From Paenibacillus sp. NFR01 (lineage in GTDB: Bacteria; Bacillota; Bacilli; Paenibacillales; Paenibacillaceae): a stretch of 64,000 bases of DNA. This document shows, piece by piece, positions 60,783 through 64,000 of this stretch (positions within the stretch are counted from its first letter, which is position 1; the number at the start of each line of letters is the position of its first letter). Below the pieces are notes generated by a model. The model did not search any database, was not told the origin of the DNA, and worked only from the letters and a program-made list of their open reading frames with translations. The stretch is taken from the NCBI RefSeq assembly GCF_900111565.1, contig NZ_FOIK01000002.1, forward strand, positions 372,001-436,000, in the 5' to 3' direction. A program made the translations under genes and the position numbers.

Positions 60783-61196
60783 TCATAAAAATCTCTTCCG
60801 AACCTCCGGCGTCGGCAGCAGGCAAGCTTCATCCCGGCCGAACCAGCGGTAACGGTTCCGGGCCACGTAGCGGTACACCGCGTTCCGCAGCGGTACGGGA
60901 ACCAGAACGAACGCATACGCGGCCGGCCACGGAAAACGCAGACGCCGGAAAATCCGCAGAACCGCGCCGGATTCCGTATAGACTGTACCGTTCTCCATTA
61001 CCACAACGGTGTTCAACTGCCCGGCGTCCAGCCGGGCTTTTTGCATGAGCTCAGCTCCGATTTCGCTCTGCAGCGGCGCGAACAGGCAATGCCCCTGCGG
61101 ATCACGGCGGACGATAAACCGTACCAGTCCCTGGCACAGATGGCAGACGCCGTCGATAAGCACAACCGTTTTATTTTCCACACCGTAGGTCTCCAT
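60783..61196 (-). CDS. DCC-family thiol-disulfide oxidoreductase (DUF393)
   Basis: 137 residues. DGVCHLCQGLV near residue 16 holds the DxxCxxC motif, and APLQSEIGAEL near 42 plus a Trp-rich C-terminus (NRYRWFGRDEACLLP) match the DCC family. The start METYG at ATG 61196 has GGGAGG eight bases upstream; an earlier ATG at 61220 has none. Function unproven; redox role inferred from the motif. Confidence 0.88.
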   Translation of the reverse strand: METYGVENKTVVLIDGVCHLCQGLVRFIVRRDPQGHCLFAPLQSEIGAELMQKARLDAGQLNTVVVMENGTVYTESGAVLRIFRRLRFPWPAAYAFVLVPVPLRNAVYRYVARNRYRWFGRDEACLLPTPEVRKRFL

Positions 61197-61265
61197 GCCT
61201 GCCGCCTCCCTTTCTTCCATACATTACCCTCGAAGCGTTCCCGTCATTCTGCGCCGGCGCAAACA

Positions 61266-61290
61266 AAAAACGCGGGATTGCTCCCGCGCT
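61266..61290 (-). terminator. Terminator of the small Cys-rich protein gene
   Basis: GCGGGA and TCCCGC around TTGC make a compact stem followed by six T on the minus strand. Confidence 0.85.
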
Positions 61291-61309
61291 TCTTCTGATG
61301 ATATCTAAA

Positions 61310-61588
61310 TTATTCGGCGATGGCTTTCTCGATCCATTCGTCCCCGACCATTTGTTCTTCGAAATCGGAAGTGTAAGCCTCCATGCATTTGCAGATAAAA
61401 TCCTTGCGGCATACCGGACAAGGCGTTTTCAGCAAACGGCTGATAGCCGTCATTTTCCAGGCCGGATAGCGGTGGTAGAATGCACGGCACTCCGTACCGT
61501 CGGCAAGCTTCACAATAAATTCGTACAAACCTTGCTTATCGTTGCTGCTTGCTTTGGTTACATTCGTAATAGTTGGTCTATAGGACAT
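61310..61588 (-). CDS. Small cytosolic protein with a Cys cluster
   Basis: 92 residues, no membrane segment. KTPCPVCRKDFICKC near residue 55 supplies four Cys in a zinc-ribbon-like spacing (CxxCx6CxC). The N-terminal half (TNVTKASSNDKQGLYEFIVKLADGTECRAFYH, seen around 8-39) resembles a short beta domain. I do not recognise the family. It is followed by its own terminator. Confidence 0.7.
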   Translation of the reverse strand: MSYRPTITNVTKASSNDKQGLYEFIVKLADGTECRAFYHRYPAWKMTAISRLLKTPCPVCRKDFICKCMEAYTSDFEEQMVGDEWIEKAIAE

Positions 61589-61762
61589 TCTTCATCACCC
61601 ATTATTTGAATTTTTGGTTGTCATGGCTCGCGCAACTTAACAGATACCTAGACATATTAAAGAATTTTGGGGGTGATGTCAACCAAAGCATGTCCCTAGA
61701 GCTTCCGTAATTTCTTTTTCTGCACAGATCGACGTTTTTTTGCCATGATTACCGGAAAATCT

Positions 61763-62197
61763 TCATTCATGCACGCCCTGCAGCACGTTCAGCTCCACGT
61801 CGATATTGCCGCGCGTCGCTTTGGAGTACGGGCAGAAGGCATGCGCTTTTTCGGCTAACTGCTGAGCCACGGAATGCTCGATACCCGGCAACTTTACATC
61901 GAGCCGTACCGCCAACCGGAAGCCGCCGTCGCTATCGTCCTTGCCGATCGAGACGTTGCTGGTCACCTCTACATCCTGCAGTTTGACGCCTTCTTTACGG
62001 GCTACATTGGTCAGCGCGCTTTCATAACAGGCGCCGTAGCCGGCCGCGAACAATTGCTCGGGATTGGTGCCGGTTCCTCCGGGACCCCCAAGCTCCTTGG
62101 GCATTTTCAGATCATGCTTCAGCGCGCCGTCCGAGGACTCCACTCTGCCTTCTCTTCCGCCGTGCACGGTGGCCGTTGCGGTGTATAATGCTTTCAT
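61763..62197 (-). CDS. ohr: Organic hydroperoxide resistance protein (Ohr)
   Basis: 144 residues of the Ohr/OsmC fold. Thiol peroxidase that reduces organic peroxides. The two catalytic Cys are in YGACYESAL near residue 57 and HAFCPYSKA near 122, with GTNPEQLFAAG before the first. Divergent from the glutathione peroxidase gene across an OhrR-type box, so both are probably induced by organic peroxide. Confidence 0.95.
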   Translation of the reverse strand: MKALYTATATVHGGREGRVESSDGALKHDLKMPKELGGPGGTGTNPEQLFAAGYGACYESALTNVARKEGVKLQDVEVTSNVSIGKDDSDGGFRLAVRLDVKLPGIEHSVAQQLAEKAHAFCPYSKATRGNIDVELNVLQGVHE

Positions 62198-62296
62198 CGA
62201 ACATCCTCTCCTTTAATAAAGCATAAATTTGCCTTTTCATAGTTAACTTTAAACCAAGGAGATGATTTGAAACTTTGCTTCTGGCGTTAGATAGTG

Positions 62297-62311
62297 TACA
62301 ATTAAATTGTA
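62297..62311. promoter_or_regulatory. OhrR-type operator
   Basis: TACAATTAAATTGTA is a perfect 7-1-7 palindrome of the kind bound by OhrR in Bacillus. Its left half is the -10 (TACAAT) of a promoter for gpx with TTGCTT 16 bases upstream, so binding would block that start. It could also act on ohr. Confidence 0.75.
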
Positions 62312-62337
62312 GAAAATATTGTTCGGGAGGGATTTTT

Positions 62338-62814
62338 ATGAGCATTTATGATTTTTCGGCTAGTACGCTCCGGGGCAAGGAAGAGTCTATGGAGCAATAC
62401 AAGGGCAACGTGCTGCTGGTCGTGAACACGGCTAGCAAATGCGGGTTTACGCCGCAGTTCAAGGGGCTGCAGGAGACTTATGACAAGTTCAAGGACCGCG
62501 GGTTTACGGTACTCGGGTTCCCGAGCAACCAATTTGCCGGACAAGAGCCTGGAGATAGCGACGATATCGCCGAGTTCTGCCAAATCAATTACGGCGTAAC
62601 CTTTCCGATGTTCGAGAAAATCGACGTGAAAGGCGACGATGCCCATCCGCTTTTCAAATACCTGACGAATGAAGCGCCCGGACTGCTCGGCTCCAAAAGC
62701 ATCAAGTGGAACTTCACCAAATTCCTCGTCGACCGCGATGGCAAGGTAGTGAAACGGTACGCACCGCAAACGACGCCGGAGCAAATCGAAGCGGATATCG
62801 CCAAATTAATCTGA
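62338..62814 (+). CDS. gpx: Glutathione peroxidase-family protein
   Basis: 158 residues. The peroxidatic Cys is in NTASKCGFT near residue 37, with Gln in [13 protein letters not shown] near 70 and Trp-Asn in [13 protein letters not shown] near 124; this is the Cys-type, thioredoxin-dependent form found in Firmicutes. ATG 62338 with GGGAGGG upstream. Strong terminator follows. Confidence 0.93.
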   Translation: MSIYDFSASTLRGKEESMEQYKGNVLLVVNTASKCGFTPQFKGLQETYDKFKDRGFTVLGFPSNQFAGQEPGDSDDIAEFCQINYGVTFPMFEKIDVKGDDAHPLFKYLTNEAPGLLGSKSIKWNFTKFLVDRDGKVVKRYAPQTTPEQIEADIAKLI

Positions 62815-62825
62815 TCGGCAAAAAA

Positions 62826-62875
62826 GGGACCGCCCTCTCGCCATGTGCGATGGGAACGGTCCCGGTTTTGTTTTT
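62826..62875 (+). terminator. Terminator of gpx
   Basis: GGGACCG (62827-62833) pairs with CGGTCCC (62858-62864), followed by a T-rich tail GGTTTTGTTTTTT. Confidence 0.85.
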
Positions 62876-62885
62876 TGGCAAAAGA

Positions 62886-62907
62886 AAAACCCTTAAAATT
62901 AAGGGCT
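62886..62907 (-). terminator. Terminator of tRNA-Leu
   Basis: CCCTTAA and TTAAGGG form a stem around a short A/T loop, followed by five T on the minus strand, 20 bases past the tRNA end. Confidence 0.8.
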
Positions 62908-62926
62908 CTCTTCAATAACCTATTAT

Positions 62927-63009
62927 GCGGTAGAGAGGACTCGAACCTCCACGAGCATACGCCCACTACCCCCTCAAGATAGCGTGTCTGCCATTCCACC
63001 ACTACCGCG
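62927..63009 (-). tRNA. trnL-GAG: tRNA-Leu(GAG)
   Basis: On the minus strand the acceptor arms GCGGTAG and CTACCGC pair perfectly. The D arm (GTGGTGGAATGGCAGACAC), anticodon stem CTATC/GGTAG with loop TTGAGGG (anticodon GAG), a long variable arm typical of tRNA-Leu, and the T arm with GGTTCGAGTCC are all present. Discriminator base A; the CCA end is not encoded. Confidence 0.95.
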
Positions 63010-63103
63010 CAATGAACTCCAAATATAAACGTTTCATTTGAAGCCAACATTCAATATTATATATCGTTGTTTGTAAAAAGTAAAGCCTTTTTATATTAAC
63101 GGC

Positions 63104-63466
63104 TTATTCCGCTCCGTCTTGTTTATTTTTGCGGTATTCGGCAAAGGCCAAATACTCCTTGATAAACGCCTGCTCTTCCGGCAAAAGCTCGTCCATTTGG
63201 CAATCCAGTTGCCGTTTTTGCGCAATAAAATACTCGCCTTCGCTCTCCCTAATTACTTCCGCCGCGGTTTTACCGAGAATCAGCCAATCCAGACTGACTT
63301 TGAAAAATCCGGCGATCTCAATCAAATTATGGGTACCGGGCGTCGATTTGCCGCGCTTCCAATCCCCGAAATTGCCGGTGCTGATGTTCATTTGCTGGCA
63401 GAACGCTTTTTTGGTCAGCCCCTTTTGCTTAATGAGAAATTCGATCCGTTCGTAAATGGTTTGCAA
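63104..63466 (-). CDS. XRE-family HTH regulator
   Basis: 120 residues. An N-terminal Cro/C1 helix-turn-helix (IYERIEFLIKQKGLTKKAF, then MNISTGNFGDWKRGKSTPG) runs to about residue 60; the C-terminal half is a charged helical tail. TTG at 63466 fits GGAGGG seven bases upstream; an earlier TTG at 63481 lies inside that site. Divergent from another small HTH gene. Confidence 0.85.
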   Translation of the reverse strand: MQTIYERIEFLIKQKGLTKKAFCQQMNISTGNFGDWKRGKSTPGTHNLIEIAGFFKVSLDWLILGKTAAEVIRESEGEYFIAQKRQLDCQMDELLPEEQAFIKEYLAFAEYRKNKQDGAE

Positions 63467-63510
63467 CTGGCATCCCTCCAAAGAACTATGACTAAATAAC
63501 GTGTTTTATA

Positions 63511-63539
63511 TTGAAAAATGACGTAAATAAGTATATAAT
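63511..63539 (+). promoter_or_regulatory. Consensus sigma-A promoter for the small HTH gene
   Basis: TTGAAA (63511) and TATAAT (63534) are spaced by exactly 17 bases. It lies 62 bases before the TTG start at 63601, in the divergent region of two HTH genes. Confidence 0.8.
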
Positions 63540-63600
63540 TGCTAATATTATCCTATAGATTATACCATAGCGTGGGATGGCCGATAAGAGGTGAAGCTTA

Positions 63601-63798
63601 TTGAAGAGCAATCGTCCCGTGACTCCCTTCGGCTGGGCGATCAAGCAGCGGCTGGCTGAGCTTCAGCTGGACCAGAAGGATTTTTGCAAGCTGCACGGTA
63701 TTCCGCCTTACCGCCTGTCGAATCTCATTCACGGCACACGCAAAGCCGAGCGTTACCGCCGGCTGGTTGCCAAACTGCTGGATTTGCCGCCAACCTGA
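63601..63798 (+). CDS. Small HTH protein (XRE-like)
   Basis: 65 residues. FGWAIKQRLAELQLDQKDFCK followed by HGIPPYRLSNLIHGTRKAER reads as a lambda-repressor-like helix-turn-helix with no other domain; I split the first landmark as FGWAIKQRLAEL and DQKDFCK. TTG start with AGAGGTGA upstream and a strong promoter. Could be a partner or antagonist of the divergent XRE protein. Confidence 0.75.
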   Translation: MKSNRPVTPFGWAIKQRLAELQLDQKDFCKLHGIPPYRLSNLIHGTRKAERYRRLVAKLLDLPPT

Positions 63799-63824
63799 TG
63801 TCTACCTAAAGAATTCAAGGAGCG

Positions 63825-64000
63825 ATGACTTTGCCATTTCTATTACCTTCCTCCGTGAAGCAGATGCTGGACAGCCTGCCGCACAGTGTACTTCTGATGG
63901 ACCAAGAGGGATCGGTCTTGTACGTGAATCATCATTGGAAAGAAGGCCAGCCCTCCCTCCACAGCCAGCCTGCCGACGAACCTGCAGCCATTTCCGTCCA
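63825..64000 (+). CDS. PAS-like sensor protein, 5' part only
   Basis: The visible 58 codons read MLDSLPHSVLLMDQEGSVLYVN, landmarked here as SLPHSVLLMD and GSVLYVN, the opening of a PAS domain as in PAS-GGDEF or PAS-kinase proteins. The frame runs off the window end. ATG at 63825 sits only two bases from AAGGAG, so the TTG at 63831 (8 bases away) is the alternative start. Confidence 0.6.
   Translation, partial: MTLPFLLPSSVKQMLDSLPHSVLLMDQEGSVLYVNHHWKEGQPSLHSQPADEPAAISV

Overview
The window reads as the chromosome of a Paenibacillus-type Firmicute (Paenibacillaceae). Supporting points are strong AGGAGG-type ribosome sites, GC-rich coding with frequent TTG/GTG starts, a LplJ-type lipoate ligase, copper-amine-oxidase-N (stalk) proteins, SLH surface proteins, DUF2621, and no outer-membrane genes. 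Genus is inference from gene content only. No insertion sequence, phage structural gene or CRISPR array was seen.

0-31 kb is mostly metabolism: a YnfA-type membrane protein (partial), a MocR regulator - D-Ala-D-Ala ligase - aminotransferase operon, a small lmo0937-type membrane protein, a degraded GH43 remnant, lplJ-gluQ, and then a 1.1 kb repeat-rich gap. Next comes a six-gene surface/polyphosphate island: a beta-helix lipoprotein, DUF4956 and a VTC-domain polymerase, divergent from a response regulator and histidine kinase. After that come a YdjM-like protein, an EamA exporter, a HAD phosphatase, a second repeat-rich gap, a GNAT, a PhnP-like hydrolase, and the sulfate importer cysT-cysW-cysA-sbp with a CymR-like site. 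The section ends with yjbQ, yigZ-tetR, pgi, a beta-hydroxyacid dehydrogenase, tkt-ppnP and a YiiX-like peptidase.

31-59.3 kb is the striking part: two Tad/Flp (type IVb pilus-like) gene clusters on the minus strand, separated only by nfo-purU and a DUF2621 gene. Cluster B (48.8-59.3 kb) is a recognisable Gram-positive Tad set: CpaE/TadZ, CpaF/TadA, TadB, TadC, Flp pilin, three TadE/TadG-like pseudopilins, TadV prepilin peptidase and an FHA protein. Cluster A (33-46 kb) has the same order (Z-A-B-C-small pilin-like-pseudopilin) but is highly divergent. It opens with a CpaB/SAF protein, its TadZ-like protein has Cys in place of the P-loop Lys, and its two tiny paralogous membrane proteins lack a prepilin cleavage motif. 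It ends with an SLH protein and a 1686-residue secreted multidomain protein, followed by a DsbA-like thiol oxidase. Both clusters lie next to stalk-domain proteins with NTF2-like folds. Cluster A is the best candidate for an undescribed surface-assembly system.

60-64 kb holds a DCC thiol oxidoreductase, a small Cys-rich protein, ohr and a glutathione peroxidase diverging across a perfect OhrR-type box, a tRNA-Leu(GAG), a divergent pair of small HTH regulators and the start of a PAS-like protein that runs off the end.
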